This document shows, one piece after another, positions 24,242 to 33,538 of a DNA stretch of 64,000 nt (positions within the stretch are counted from its first letter, which is position 1; every line of letters begins with the position of its first letter). Origin of the DNA: JAUIAI01 sp045106815 (GTDB taxonomy: Bacteria; Pseudomonadota; Gammaproteobacteria; Burkholderiales; Burkholderiaceae_E); the NCBI GenBank assembly GCA_045106815.1, contig JBGCFG010000010.1, positions 62,001-126,000 on the forward strand, given 5' to 3'. The notes beneath the pieces are model-generated. The model was not told where the DNA came from. It saw only the letters and a list, made by a program, of their open reading frames with translations, and made no database searches. A program made the translations under genes and the position numbers.

Positions 24242-25541
24242 CGACCTGTCCCGGCAATCGTGCGTGCATGCGCGTACTGGATCGACCTGCAACCCACGCA
24301 ACCGCAATGAGCGCAACATTTAGCCCGGCGACCCAGGCCCACACCTGCGCCGGCATACCGGCATCCATGAGCAGTCCAAACATCGCAGGGCCAACGGCCA
24401 GGCCCACATCCAGGCCCGAATAAACCACACCGTATACGCGCCCTGTTGCACCGGGCGGCGTCGCTCGCTTGATGAGCAAGTCGCGGGCGGGGCTGGCGAA
24501 TCCGGCAGAAAAACCCATCAAGGCAAATACGACAGGCACCATCCACGGGGGCCAAGACACCACCACCATCGATAAGGCACATAGGAACGCGCCGCCAAAT
24601 CCCACTGAAATAAGCTTCTCCGCGCGAGCGGGATCAGACGCAGCCAGTCCACCGGGCGCCATGCCCGCGGCAGACGCAAGCATATAAGCCGTAAGGCACA
24701 AGGCCACTGTACTGAGATCCAGACCGTGCAGCTGACCGGCTGCGGCTGGCGCAAAACTCTGTATGCCTGCAAGCATGAGAGAGAACACGACAAAGAACAG
24801 AAAGCTTAGCCAGAGCGCTTGCGATCGCATAAACCCAAAAAGTGATTCCGCCGGCGCGCCCGCCGAGCCCGGTCCGGCCGCTGCTACGGTCTTGCCGCTA
24901 CCCGCATCCCGTTCTCGTTGGCCGCGGCTGCCGCGCGCCAGTCGCAGCGCATCTGGCCCGGCGCCAGCAAGCGTGGCTCGTTGCAGCACTGAAACAGTAA
25001 GACCCGCAAGCGCCAGAACCGCCGCACCAACCAGCGCAGCTCGCCAACCCCAAAGACTCGCAAGCCCCACCAGAAACGCAGGCGCAACCGCCCACCCCAG
25101 GCTGCCGCTCATACCATGCACTGCATAGGCACGACCAAGCAGCCTTTGACGTACCCGGCTGTTGAGAATGGAAAAATCAATCGGGTGGAAAGGTGAATTA
25201 CCCAGCCCGGCAATTGCCATACCGACCAAAAACATGCTGAAGGTCTGACTCACCGCAAGCACGAGCGCCCCGAGTGCGAACAAACCCAATGCGCCGATCA
25301 AGACTGGAATAGCGCCAATGCGATCAACCAGAAACCCGGCAGCCGATTGAGCGACGCCCGACACAACGAAAAACGCGGTCATGAGCAGGCCGAGTTGGCT
25401 GTAGCTGAACCCAAACTCGTCAACGAGCCACGGAAAAATGGGTGTGAGAATCAGGTGAAAGAAGTGCGATATGCCATGCACAAAGGCAATAACGCCAATC
25501 ACCTTCAGGTCATGCTGGTGCGGGTCGGCAGCCGAGGTCAT
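24225..25541 (-). CDS. Major facilitator superfamily transporter
   Basis: A 438-residue permease with about 12 membrane helices arranged as six plus six. The central hydrophilic loop, around residues 195-225, is rich in Arg, Gly and Ala. The N-terminal repeat has DEFGFSYSQLGLLMTAFFVVSGVAQSAAGFLVDRIG, a typical MFS helix 2-3 region. The second half has GFSAGFASPARDLLIKRATPPGATGRVYG. It is inserted between lolA and rarA, which are usually adjacent, so it may be a later addition to the cluster. Short spacing to lolA (12 bases) suggests co-transcription. Substrate unknown. Confidence 0.88.
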   Translation of the reverse strand: MTSAADPHQHDLKVIGVIAFVHGISHFFHLILTPIFPWLVDEFGFSYSQLGLLMTAFFVVSGVAQSAAGFLVDRIGAIPVLIGALGLFALGALVLAVSQTFSMFLVGMAIAGLGNSPFHPIDFSILNSRVRQRLLGRAYAVHGMSGSLGWAVAPAFLVGLASLWGWRAALVGAAVLALAGLTVSVLQRATLAGAGPDALRLARGSRGQRERDAGSGKTVAAAGPGSAGAPAESLFGFMRSQALWLSFLFFVVFSLMLAGIQSFAPAAAGQLHGLDLSTVALCLTAYMLASAAGMAPGGLAASDPARAEKLISVGFGGAFLCALSMVVVSWPPWMVPVVFALMGFSAGFASPARDLLIKRATPPGATGRVYGVVYSGLDVGLAVGPAMFGLLMDAGMPAQVWAWVAGLNVALIAVAWVAGRSSTRMHARLPGQVDVSSS

Positions 25542-25553
25542 CGCCCCGCCTCG

Positions 25554-26252
25554 TCAGGGGCGCACGATGTCCGTTCCCTCTGGCACCGTGAAGCGGAAAA
25601 TCGCTTCGTCAAGGCTTGGGTTAGTCTGCAGGTCGGTGAATTCAAACCGACTGGTGTTGTTGAATGCATCAAGCACTTCCATCGCAACCGGCAGGCTATT
25701 GCTGAATCCGATACGGATCTGCTCAAAACCGGCTTCCTTTTCCTTGGGGACAGCTGACAGCCATTGCAAACCGCCAGCCTCGCCTTCGTCCGTCATGATA
25801 AAGCGTTCGTCAACATCGCCGGTTCCGAACAGAATCGCTGCCGGTGTGGCGCCCAGCGCACCGGTCATGGGCCGAACCGTGACCTGATTCAGGTCAATAT
25901 CGTGAAAGAACACCTCGGTGCCATCGGCCACCAGTAGCTGCTCGTACGGCTCTTTCACAAACCAGCGAAATTTGCCGGGTCGGGCAAATGCAAACTCGCC
26001 ACTGCTGGCGTCGTCAGGGCCAAGACTCGCGCCCGTTTGCTGAAACTGCCCGCTCGCACTGAGCGTCTCGCTGACAAAGGCTCGCAATTGTTCGATTGAG
26101 TTGGCTGCCTTGGCTTTTGGGGCAAAAAACAGGGTTGATGCGACGATGATCAGGCAAGCGCCCAGCGATGACAGGCGCTGACTGCTTGTCAGCGCCAAAC
26201 GGACCGCTGTAGCAAATGGGAAGACTTGGCTGGGACTATCGCAAAGGCGCAT
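25554..26252 (-). CDS. lolA: Outer-membrane lipoprotein carrier protein LolA
   Basis: Periplasmic chaperone that carries lipoproteins from LolCDE to LolB. The 232-residue product has a long N-terminal region with a hydrophobic stretch ending KAKAA near residue 50, which fits a signal peptide. The mature part shows SASGQFQQTG, SGEFAFARPGKFRWFVKEPYEQLLVADGTEVFFHDIDLNQVTVR-like LolA strands and the C-terminal NNTSRFEFTDLQTNPSLDEAIFRFTVPEGTD. A start inside the first 30 codons is possible because the signal is unusually long. The position directly downstream of ftsK is conserved in gammaproteobacteria. Confidence 0.93.
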   Translation of the reverse strand: MRLCDSPSQVFPFATAVRLALTSSQRLSSLGACLIIVASTLFFAPKAKAANSIEQLRAFVSETLSASGQFQQTGASLGPDDASSGEFAFARPGKFRWFVKEPYEQLLVADGTEVFFHDIDLNQVTVRPMTGALGATPAAILFGTGDVDERFIMTDEGEAGGLQWLSAVPKEKEAGFEQIRIGFSNSLPVAMEVLDAFNNTSRFEFTDLQTNPSLDEAIFRFTVPEGTDIVRP

Positions 26253-26347
26253 AAAGTGTCGTTTCGCTCAGGAAATGGGGCCACGAGGGTATCCCTGAGC
26301 TTAACGCACCGCGACAAAAGTGGTGCACCCGCTAAGCGTAGAGTCGC

Positions 26348-28768
26348 TTAATCTTCGGCCGCTGCCGTGGCCGGCACCAGAATGTCGCGGTTACCGTTCG
26401 TGGCCATCGAGGACACAATGCCCGACTGCTCCATTTGCTCTAGCAAACGCGCAGCGCGGTTATAACCAATTCGCAGGTGGCGTTGCACGAGCGAAATGGA
26501 TGCCCGGCGATTCTTCAGTACGACCGATACGGCCTGGTCATACAGCGGATCAGACTCGCCATCGCCTTCAGTCAAGCCACCAAAGCCCACCGCACTGCCC
26601 TGGTCAACATTCTCCGGGACACCCCCCTCGAGAATACCCTCGACATAATCAGGTTCGCCGGCGAGCTTCCAGTGCTCAGCAACTTTATGAACTTCTTCGT
26701 CGGCCACAAACGCGCCGTGAACGCGCACCGGCAGACCACTGCCTGAGGGCAACCAGAGCATATCGCCTTGGCCCAGCAGTGACTCGGCGCCCATCATGTC
26801 GAGAATGGTGCGCGAATCAATCTTGGATGAGACCTGAAAGGCGATTCGGGTTGGAATGTTGGCCTTGATCAGACCCGTAATTACATCAACCGATGGACGC
26901 TGCGTTGCCAGAATGAGGTGAATACCCGCCGCTCGCGCTTTTTGTGCCAATCGGGCAATGAGTTCTTCAATTTTCTTGCCGACCACCATCATGAGATCGG
27001 CCAGCTCATCAATGACCACCACAATCTGTGGCAAGCGGCCAAGCGGCTCCGGTTCGTCTGGCGTGAGCGAGAACGGATTGGGAATTGGCGAGTTGGTCTT
27101 CTCCGCCTCGGCAATCTTGGTGTTGTAGCCGCTCAGGTTTCGCACACCGAGCTTGCTCATCAGACGGTAGCGACGCTCCATTTCAGCCACACACCAGTTC
27201 AGCGCATTGCCCGCCTGCTTCATATCGGTCACGACTGGTGCCAGGAGGTGCGGGATCCCCTCGTAGACGCTGAGTTCCAGCATCTTGGGGTCGATCATGA
27301 TCATGCGCACTTCGCTTGGATCTGCCTTATAAAGCATCGACAAAAGCATGGCATTGATACCAACTGACTTACCCGAGCCGGTCGTACCCGCAACGAGTAA
27401 GTGTGGCATCTTCGCGAGGTCGGCCACTACCGGGTTACCAGCAATGTCTTTACCCAGCGCAAGCGTGATGGGCGACTTATTGTCAGCATAGACACGCGAC
27501 CCGAGAATCTCAGACAAACGCACTGTTTGACGACGCGGATTAGGCAGCTCAAGCCCCATCAGGTTTTTGCCCGGAATGGTTTCGACCACCCGGATCGAGA
27601 CCATAGACAGCGCGCGCGCGAGGTCTTTGGACAAGTTGACAATCTGGCTGCCCTTAACACCCGTTGCCGGCTCAATTTCGTAGCGCGTAATGACTGGCCC
27701 CGGATAGGCCGCCTCGACGCGGGCCGCGACGTTGAAATCGGCAAGCTTCTTTTCAATCAGGCGCGAGGTGTATTGCAGCGTTTCTTCAGAGACGGTGGTG
27801 CCTTCATTCGAAGGCTTGTCGAGTAGGCCAACTGCCGGCAACTGGGTGTCGGCTGGCAAGTCTGAGAACAAGATCGTTTGCGTCTCAGCGAACACCCGTT
27901 CGGAGGGTTCAATTCGGGTAACAGGCGGCGCAATCTTGACCGGCTCTGGCGCCTCTTCAAAGTATCGACGCAGCTCCTCTACCTGCCCGTCACGCTCAAC
28001 GGCTGCTACCTGTCCGGCACGCCGATCACGAAACGCTGAAACAGCCTGGACGACTCTCAGAACGGTCCACTCGGCCGCAAAGCCTAGGCGCTCAGCAATT
28101 AGCAGCCATGAGACACCAGACCAAAGGCTGAAACCAGCAGCCATCAATACCAAAATGAGCAGCGTACCGCCCACGGCACCAAGTGAATGCATCAAGCCTT
28201 CGGCAAGCGCATTGCCAATAAGGCCACCTGGCGCCAACGGCAAGCTGGCATCAATGGAATGCAGCCGCGAGGCTTCGAGCGCTGTCGCGCCGATGAACAG
28301 CAAGGAAAAGCCTAGCCAGCGCTCCCATGCAAACCGGGCAGCAGTATCAGACAACTCGCCGGACTCAACTAAGTCCGCATGACTTCGCCGCTCCCGAATG
28401 CCGCGCACAACCGCTACGCCAAGCATCACAACAAGTAAGTAGGAAGACAGACCTGTGAGGTACAACAAGAGATCAGAGAACCAGGCGCCAATACGCCCAC
28501 CCGCGTTGTGAATGGAGTCGGTCGCAACCACATGCGACCAGCTCGGATCTTGCGGATCATAGGTGGCCAGAATCAGCAGGAGGAAAAACCCAAGCGCTGC
28601 CAATGCAATCCAGCGAATTTCGTGCAGCAGGCGCAAGGCCTTGTCTGGCAGCCCGAATGGCGTCGTTTGCACATCAGCCTCCTGGCGAGCAGCGCGGCCT
28701 GATGCGCGCCGCGCTTTGGTTGAAGCAGAAACTTTTTCGGATAGTGTTGCCGAAGAACTACGAGCCAT
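26348..28768 (-). CDS. ftsK: DNA translocase FtsK
   Basis: An 806-residue septal DNA pump that aligns chromosome dimers for XerCD recombination. Residues 50-220 contain four or five membrane helices (IRWIALAALGFFLLLILATYDPQDPSW is typical). A short linker leads to the motor with Walker A AGTTGSGKSVGIN and Walker B IVVVIDELADLMM. The C-terminal gamma winged helix, which reads KOPS sites, is seen in RRASISLVQRHLRIGYNRAARLLEQME. The linker is short compared with E. coli FtsK, giving the size common in Pseudomonas. Encoded upstream of lolA. Confidence 0.97.
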   Translation of the reverse strand: MARSSSATLSEKVSASTKARRASGRAARQEADVQTTPFGLPDKALRLLHEIRWIALAALGFFLLLILATYDPQDPSWSHVVATDSIHNAGGRIGAWFSDLLLYLTGLSSYLLVVMLGVAVVRGIRERRSHADLVESGELSDTAARFAWERWLGFSLLFIGATALEASRLHSIDASLPLAPGGLIGNALAEGLMHSLGAVGGTLLILVLMAAGFSLWSGVSWLLIAERLGFAAEWTVLRVVQAVSAFRDRRAGQVAAVERDGQVEELRRYFEEAPEPVKIAPPVTRIEPSERVFAETQTILFSDLPADTQLPAVGLLDKPSNEGTTVSEETLQYTSRLIEKKLADFNVAARVEAAYPGPVITRYEIEPATGVKGSQIVNLSKDLARALSMVSIRVVETIPGKNLMGLELPNPRRQTVRLSEILGSRVYADNKSPITLALGKDIAGNPVVADLAKMPHLLVAGTTGSGKSVGINAMLLSMLYKADPSEVRMIMIDPKMLELSVYEGIPHLLAPVVTDMKQAGNALNWCVAEMERRYRLMSKLGVRNLSGYNTKIAEAEKTNSPIPNPFSLTPDEPEPLGRLPQIVVVIDELADLMMVVGKKIEELIARLAQKARAAGIHLILATQRPSVDVITGLIKANIPTRIAFQVSSKIDSRTILDMMGAESLLGQGDMLWLPSGSGLPVRVHGAFVADEEVHKVAEHWKLAGEPDYVEGILEGGVPENVDQGSAVGFGGLTEGDGESDPLYDQAVSVVLKNRRASISLVQRHLRIGYNRAARLLEQMEQSGIVSSMATNGNRDILVPATAAAED

Positions 28769-28859
28769 CGATCAGTGCCATGTTGGCGATTCGGTAAACG
28801 GCAGGTGCGCTATGCCACTATGTGTGACGCACCTGGAGATGGGCTTTTTTTCTCAACGG

Positions 28860-29534
28860 CTAGTTCAAGTAAGCGCTGATTTTTTCCCGTAAGACTAGTT
28901 TACCTTCAGGCATTGGAACAATGTAACCGTCAATCTCCAAACCCTTCATCACACGCGACACCATTTCACGCGAAGCGCCAATCATTTTGGCAATTTCCTG
29001 TCGGGGTAGTTTGCTACGAATCACTCGCTGGCCGCCCTGATCTTCTGAAAAATCGAGCAGCACTCTGGCGACACGCCCATACACATCGAGTAGCGCAAGC
29101 GTTTCAATTTTCTTATCAGCTTCACGTAGCCGTTTGACTAGCCCACGCATCACGGCCATCGCCATCTCTGTGTTCTGAGCGAGCATGGCCTTGAAGCCCT
29201 CTTTGTTGATTGCCATGAAATCACAAGACTCCGTGGTAATCACACTGGCTGACCGAGGCGAGTCATCAATCAAGCTCATCTCACCAAAGAACTCGCCTGA
29301 CGAGAGCATCGCCAGAATGACCTCTTTGCCTTCCGAGTCAGAACGCTGAACCTTGGCTCGGCCTGACAGCAGAATGTAAAGCGATGTTGAGGGCTCACCT
29401 TCTGCAACGATTGTCCTGCCCTTGGGATAATTGCGACGGACTGATCCGGCCGCCAGCATATCAATCTGCGTCTCAGAAAGGCTTGAGAACAGGGGAACTC
29501 TTCGCAGAAAGGCTTTGTTTTCGTCGTGCGCCAT
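28860..29534 (-). CDS. Crp-family cyclic nucleotide-binding transcriptional regulator
   Basis: A 224-residue Crp/Fnr-type regulator. The N-terminal cNMP-binding barrel is typical: VAEGEPSTSLYILLSGRAKVQR and SSGEFFGEMSLIDDSPRSASV, the latter containing the phosphate-binding cassette with FGEMSL and RSA. A long dimer helix follows, then a winged helix with LPRQEIAKMIGASREMVSRVMKGLE, whose recognition helix SREMVSRV matches CRP (TRETVGRI). AAGGA precedes the ATG. It is divergent from trxB and upstream of ftsK on the same strand. It may bind cAMP or c-di-GMP; the ligand cannot be decided here. Confidence 0.9.
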   Translation of the reverse strand: MAHDENKAFLRRVPLFSSLSETQIDMLAAGSVRRNYPKGRTIVAEGEPSTSLYILLSGRAKVQRSDSEGKEVILAMLSSGEFFGEMSLIDDSPRSASVITTESCDFMAINKEGFKAMLAQNTEMAMAVMRGLVKRLREADKKIETLALLDVYGRVARVLLDFSEDQGGQRVIRSKLPRQEIAKMIGASREMVSRVMKGLEIDGYIVPMPEGKLVLREKISAYLN

Positions 29535-29627
29535 GGGGGTCCTTGTGCATCATGTGGGGGTTGCACCGGGCGAGGTTAGCCGCAAGCCTTGCAGACAAGC
29601 GCCGGCAGCCCCGCTTTGGCCAACCAG

Positions 29628-29633
29628 TATAAT
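29628..29633 (+). promoter_or_regulatory. Possible -10 element for trxB
   Basis: A perfect TATAAT lies about 125 bases upstream of the trxB ATG in the 223-base divergent region between the Crp-family gene and trxB. I find no convincing -35 at the right distance, so this is only a weak promoter call. Nothing else is recognised in the region. Confidence 0.25.
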
Positions 29634-29757
29634 TTCTCAAGCCTACTGCAAATGGCCCGTGTTTATTGAAGTTTCAAACCTAAGCACATAATTATTTTGA
29701 GTTTTTTGCAACGACGCGGCCGACGAACGGCCGGTCCCCGACCCGGAAATCAACCGC

Positions 29758-30717
29758 ATGGCCACTGAAAAAAAATGTCGCTTACTGATCCTCGGCTCAG
29801 GCCCCGCCGGGTACACGGCTGCGGTTTATGCTGCTCGCGCTAACCTGTCGCCTGTGCTTGTAACCGGCGTGGAGCAAGGCGGTCAGCTTATGACCACCAC
29901 CGATGTCGACAATTGGCCGGCAGATGCCAATGGCGTGCAGGGGCCAGAACTCATGAGCCGATTCTTAGCGCACGCAGATCGGTTTGGCACCGAAATCATC
30001 AATGATCATATCCACACAGCCAAGCTGACGAACGGCGAGCGCCGACTCATCGGTGACCGTGGCGAATATGTCTGCGATGCCCTCATTATTGCGACTGGCG
30101 CCTCCGCAAAGTATCTTGGCCTGCCCAGTGAAGAGCAATTTATGGGCAAAGGCGTCTCGGCATGCGCAACCTGCGACGGCTTCTTCTACCGCAATCAGAC
30201 CGTCGCCGTGGTGGGCGGCGGCAATACTGCTGTGGAAGAGGCACTTTATCTCTCCAATATTGCGAGCGAAGTTCACCTGATTCACCGTCGTGACAAGCTG
30301 CGCGCTGAGCCCATCATGATCGACAAACTGATGGCCAAGGCTGAAACCGGCAAGATCGTGCCCCACTGGTTTAATGAACTGCAAGAGGTGCTGGGCGACG
30401 ACAAAGGCGTTAACGGTATCCGCATCCGCAACAATCAGACCGACGCGCTGACCGACCTACCCCTCACCGGCTGCTTTATTGCCATCGGACATCAACCCAA
30501 TACCAGTCTGTTTGAGGGCCAGCTTGATATGCCAGGTGGTTACATCACCACCCGCGCAGGGCAAAGCGGTATGGCAACCCTCACCTCAGTAGACGGCGTC
30601 TTTGCTTCCGGCGATGTTCAAGACCATGTTTACCGTCAAGCCATCACAAGCGCGGCAACCGGCTGCATGGCCGCCCTGGACGCGCAGAAGTACCTGGAAT
30701 CACTCGACGAACAGTAA
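29758..30717 (+). CDS. trxB: Thioredoxin-disulfide reductase
   Basis: A 319-residue FAD- and NADPH-dependent enzyme that reduces thioredoxin. The FAD motif is LILGSGPAGYTAAVYAARA near the N-terminus. The redox-active pair is Cys136 and Cys139 in CATC. The NADPH fold is marked by VAVVGGGNTAVEEALYL and the HRRD motif. The C-terminal FAD contact GVFASGDVQDHVYRQAITSAATGCMAA is complete. It is followed 18 bases later by the smr gene on the same strand. Presence near ftsK and lolA is a usual gammaproteobacterial arrangement. Confidence 0.97.
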   Translation: MATEKKCRLLILGSGPAGYTAAVYAARANLSPVLVTGVEQGGQLMTTTDVDNWPADANGVQGPELMSRFLAHADRFGTEIINDHIHTAKLTNGERRLIGDRGEYVCDALIIATGASAKYLGLPSEEQFMGKGVSACATCDGFFYRNQTVAVVGGGNTAVEEALYLSNIASEVHLIHRRDKLRAEPIMIDKLMAKAETGKIVPHWFNELQEVLGDDKGVNGIRIRNNQTDALTDLPLTGCFIAIGHQPNTSLFEGQLDMPGGYITTRAGQSGMATLTSVDGVFASGDVQDHVYRQAITSAATGCMAALDAQKYLESLDEQ

Positions 30718-30735
30718 ATTGGCTGGTCACGCGCA

Positions 30736-31449
30736 ATGGGTAAGTCCTCCCGCAAACAAAGCAAGCCCGCTGGCGCTGCGTCGGGCACTGATGCCACCGT
30801 CACCACGCTGGCCAACCTGAAGCGAACCGTCTCAGAGGTTCAACGGGCGAAGCAAGAGCAAGACCGGCTAGCGCGTGAAGCCTTTGAGCGCGAGAATCGC
30901 GCGGCCATTGAGCAGGCGCGAGAAAGGCATTTGCTGGCCGAAGAATTCAGCGACGTGATGCCGCTCAAAGCGGAAGATCGCAAGATGCCTGACCTGCCCA
31001 GGCTAGACCCAACACCACGCCAGCGTGAGCAAGATGAGCAACGTGCGCTTGAGGCTTCGCTCTCTGATGAAATTGATATCGAGCAATATCTGGATACCGA
31101 CGATGAGCTGTCTTATCGGGCGCCTCATATCGGCCCCGAAGTCGTGCCACGGTTGCGAAGAGGCACCTGGAAGATCTCGGCCCAGCTCGATCTGCATGGT
31201 TTGCGCCGAGACGAAGCTCGCGATGTGCTGGTGGCCTTCCTGGTTGACTGCCAACGGCAAAACAACCGATGCGTGCGGGTGATTCACGGCAAAGGACTGG
31301 GCTCGGTGAATCGCGAGCCAGTTTTGAAAGGCAAAGTCCGTAAATGGCTCGTTCAACGCGCCGAGGTACTCGCGTTTTGCCAGGCGCCGCCCAATGATGG
31401 AGGTGGCGGGGCATTGCTCGTGCTACTGGCTGGCACCGGCAAAGGCTAG
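30736..31449 (+). CDS. Smr-domain protein (SmrA/YdaL-like)
   Basis: A 237-residue protein with an N-terminal charged, coiled-coil-like region (LKRTVSEVQRAKQEQDRLAREA, about residues 30-65) and a C-terminal Smr domain. The domain is identified by LDLHGLRRDEARDVLVAFL and by VRVIHGKGLGS, the two hallmark motifs of Smr, which in small Smr proteins gives DNA-nicking or RNA endonuclease activity. No obvious ribosome site precedes the ATG, so translation may be coupled to trxB, which ends 18 bases upstream. Function in this organism is inferred only from the domain. Confidence 0.88.
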   Translation: MGKSSRKQSKPAGAASGTDATVTTLANLKRTVSEVQRAKQEQDRLAREAFERENRAAIEQARERHLLAEEFSDVMPLKAEDRKMPDLPRLDPTPRQREQDEQRALEASLSDEIDIEQYLDTDDELSYRAPHIGPEVVPRLRRGTWKISAQLDLHGLRRDEARDVLVAFLVDCQRQNNRCVRVIHGKGLGSVNREPVLKGKVRKWLVQRAEVLAFCQAPPNDGGGGALLVLLAGTGKG

Positions 31450-31456
31450 ACGACAG

Positions 31457-32389
31457 TCAGCCTGTTGTTCGATCCCCTAGCGCCCTGAGCACGATGGGCC
31501 GTATCTTCTCAAGCGACTTGTAGCTCAGAACGGCGTCAGACATGCTTTCAAGCGCCGCGCAGAGCGTCGCAGCGCGGTCGGGCGCCACCGCAAGCAAAGG
31601 CACCAGCGGCGCTGTATAGATGCGGATCAAAAACACCACCACTGCGCCATCAAGCATGGCGTAGCTGGTTTGGCGCTCACATCGAAACCAGAGATTTTCA
31701 ATCGTGCGAACCGATTCGGCGATCTCATCATCCGGATGCCGAGACAGTTGCCCTGCCCCACACAAGGTCCAAACGTGACGACGCAGTCCGCCTGGCGCGC
31801 GCATCATCGCGCAAAGAGAAGGCGCAGCCCGGCGAATCAACGCTGCATCGGCCACTGGCTGATGTAGTTGCAAGAATCCCTGCCCGAGCTTGTCGGCCGG
31901 CCGCCAGCCGCTGGGCATCGCCACAGCCATGAGACTGGCGCGCAGGTCGGGGGGCGAGTCTTTGTCGGTCACTGCAGTCATCAGCACAAAGTCATCTTGC
32001 ATTTGCGACCGCAAGGTTTGCGCAGCTATTAGAAGAGGATTGCGGCCGGCTGGGTCATCGGCCTGGCTTTGATTGTTTTGATCCGCGCTGGGCGCGAGCG
32101 CCTGCTTAATCAGCGACAGGGCATGAGCCAAGTCGTCGACTTCCCGAGACCCGGACTGCCCTGCCAACCCTGACGACTCACCTGACAGCAACGGCAGTCG
32201 ACCTTGCTGGATGGCGACGGCAACAGCCTTTTGGCTGTGAGCAAGCGCTTGGTCGCTGCTCGGGCGCAAGGCACCCGCGAGCGGGTCATCTATCCGACAC
32301 AAGCCTGGTTGCATGCGAAACGGGGCCATCACCGGAAACGGCACTTGAGCCAAACCCAGCGGATCAACAGGTGAACTAAGCCCAGTCAT
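31457..32389 (-). CDS. DUF3445 / haem-dependent oxidative N-demethylase-like protein
   Basis: A protein of about 310 residues resembling the DUF3445 family, whose characterised member is the haem-dependent oxidative N-demethylase alpha subunit. Supporting segments are APFRMQPGL near the N-terminus, AMPSGWRPADKLGQGFLQLHQPV in the middle, and ENLWFRCERQTSYAMLDGAVVVFLIRIYTAPL in the C-terminal third. The ATG at 32389 is preferred to a TTG two codons earlier. It converges with the smr gene. The demethylase substrate is not evident, and divergence from the family is noticeable in the first 130 residues. Confidence 0.7.
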   Translation of the reverse strand: MTGLSSPVDPLGLAQVPFPVMAPFRMQPGLCRIDDPLAGALRPSSDQALAHSQKAVAVAIQQGRLPLLSGESSGLAGQSGSREVDDLAHALSLIKQALAPSADQNNQSQADDPAGRNPLLIAAQTLRSQMQDDFVLMTAVTDKDSPPDLRASLMAVAMPSGWRPADKLGQGFLQLHQPVADAALIRRAAPSLCAMMRAPGGLRRHVWTLCGAGQLSRHPDDEIAESVRTIENLWFRCERQTSYAMLDGAVVVFLIRIYTAPLVPLLAVAPDRAATLCAALESMSDAVLSYKSLEKIRPIVLRALGDRTTG

Positions 32390-32458
32390 ACTCAAAGCAA
32401 GTAAGCATTAAGATCAGGTCTCACTCAAAACAAAGCCTCCACAGACAAAGCCATCACG

Positions 32459-33196
32459 ATGGAATCCGATTCCGACGCTTCAAGCCTGTTAGCGTTACTA
32501 CCAGAAGGCATCCTCGACATTTTGCCGGCAGCGGCCATAGATTACCTGCCTGAAGTCGCAATTGCCGGCGCCTTGGCGTGGGGCGCGGGCTTACGCCTGT
32601 ATTTCGTGATCTTTGCGTTTGGCCTGGCCGGCTGGATGGGCTGGTGGGATTTGCCCACTCATCTTGAGGTGTTGCAAAACCCGCTCGTGGTGGGCGCGGC
32701 AGGGCTCATGGCCGCTGTCGAACTGTTTGCCGACAAAATTCCGCTGCTCGACTCCCTTTGGGATGCCGCCCACACATTTATTCGGATTCCGGCAGGGGCT
32801 TCGCTGGCTGCGGCCAGTTTCGGAGACTCCGGCGCCGCCGTCGCGCTCGCGGCTGCACTATTAGGGGGAACCGTTACCGCGGCCACTCATTTTGGCAAAT
32901 CGGGGTCTCGGGCCATGGCGAATGCGTCTCCCGAGCCTTTCAGTAATGTCGCCTTGTCAGTGGCTGAAGATGTGGCCGTGTTTGGCGGTAGCTGGATTGC
33001 GGTGAATTACCCAGTCGCGTTTCTGCTTCTGCTCGGCGTTTTTCTACTGGGGTTAATCGTGCTGATTGGCTTTATATGGCGCGGGCTCAGACGGCTGTGG
33101 CTCGCAAAGCCGTGGCAGAAATTTTCTGTTGTCGCATTGCGTGATTCGCGGCCGCCCAGCGACGGGCACGGGCCGCCGCCTCGATCACACGGCTGA
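32459..33196 (+). CDS. DUF4126 family membrane protein
   Basis: A 245-residue inner-membrane protein with about five helices. Family marks are AWGAGLRLYFVIFAFGLAGWMGWWDLP, ELFADKIPLLDSLWDAAHTFIRIPAGASLA and GTVTAATHFGKSGSRAMANASPEPFSN. The family has no assigned function. The gene ends 12 bases inside the convergent PII gene, so the two 3' ends overlap. A short basic and proline-rich tail follows the last helix. Confidence 0.85.
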   Translation: MESDSDASSLLALLPEGILDILPAAAIDYLPEVAIAGALAWGAGLRLYFVIFAFGLAGWMGWWDLPTHLEVLQNPLVVGAAGLMAAVELFADKIPLLDSLWDAAHTFIRIPAGASLAAASFGDSGAAVALAAALLGGTVTAATHFGKSGSRAMANASPEPFSNVALSVAEDVAVFGGSWIAVNYPVAFLLLLGVFLLGLIVLIGFIWRGLRRLWLAKPWQKFSVVALRDSRPPSDGHGPPPRSHG

Positions 33197-33523
33197 CTCG
33201 CCAGTCTCGCCGGTCCGAATGCGAATTGTCTGGAGCATGTCACTCACAAATACTTTGCCATCGCCGATTCTGCCCGTCTTGGCCGCCTTACTGACCGCCT
33301 CAATGACCTGATCCGTCAACTCATCAGGGATCACAACCTCAACTTTTACCTTGGGTAGAAAGTCCACCACGTACTCGGCGCCGCGATAAAGCTCTGTGTG
33401 GCCCTTTTGTCGACCAAAGCCCTTAACTTCGGTCACGGTCAGGCCCGTAACGCCTACCTGGGCCAACGACTCTCGAACCTCATCGAGCTTGAACGGTTTG
33501 ATAACAGCGGTGACCAGTTTCAT
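33185..33523 (-). CDS. glnB: Nitrogen regulatory protein P-II
   Basis: A 112-residue trimeric signal protein reporting nitrogen and 2-oxoglutarate status. The T-loop contains GAEYVVDF with Tyr51, the uridylylation site. The B-loop TGRIGDGKVFV binds ATP, and the C-terminal IRIRTGETGESAV is typical. It is placed directly downstream of nadE on the same strand, with 15 bases between them. Some PII proteins bind and activate glutamine-dependent NAD synthetase, so the pairing is meaningful. GlnB versus GlnK cannot be decided; no amtB is adjacent. Confidence 0.95.
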   Translation of the reverse strand: MKLVTAVIKPFKLDEVRESLAQVGVTGLTVTEVKGFGRQKGHTELYRGAEYVVDFLPKVKVEVVIPDELTDQVIEAVSKAAKTGRIGDGKVFVSDMLQTIRIRTGETGESAV

Positions 33524-33538
33524 AAGTTCTCCCTTGGA

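Noticed and set aside
23718..24323. Plus-strand 201-codon open frame opposite rarA
   Set aside because: It is antisense to the conserved ATPase core and has low-complexity composition.
27732..28382. Plus-strand 216-codon open frame opposite ftsK
   Set aside because: Antisense shadow of the ftsK linker and membrane region; no domain recognised.
28800..28836. Inverted repeat AGGTGCG/CGCACCT between the Crp-family gene and ftsK
   Set aside because: Seven-base arms with an 18-base loop and no T-run; too weak to call a terminator or operator.
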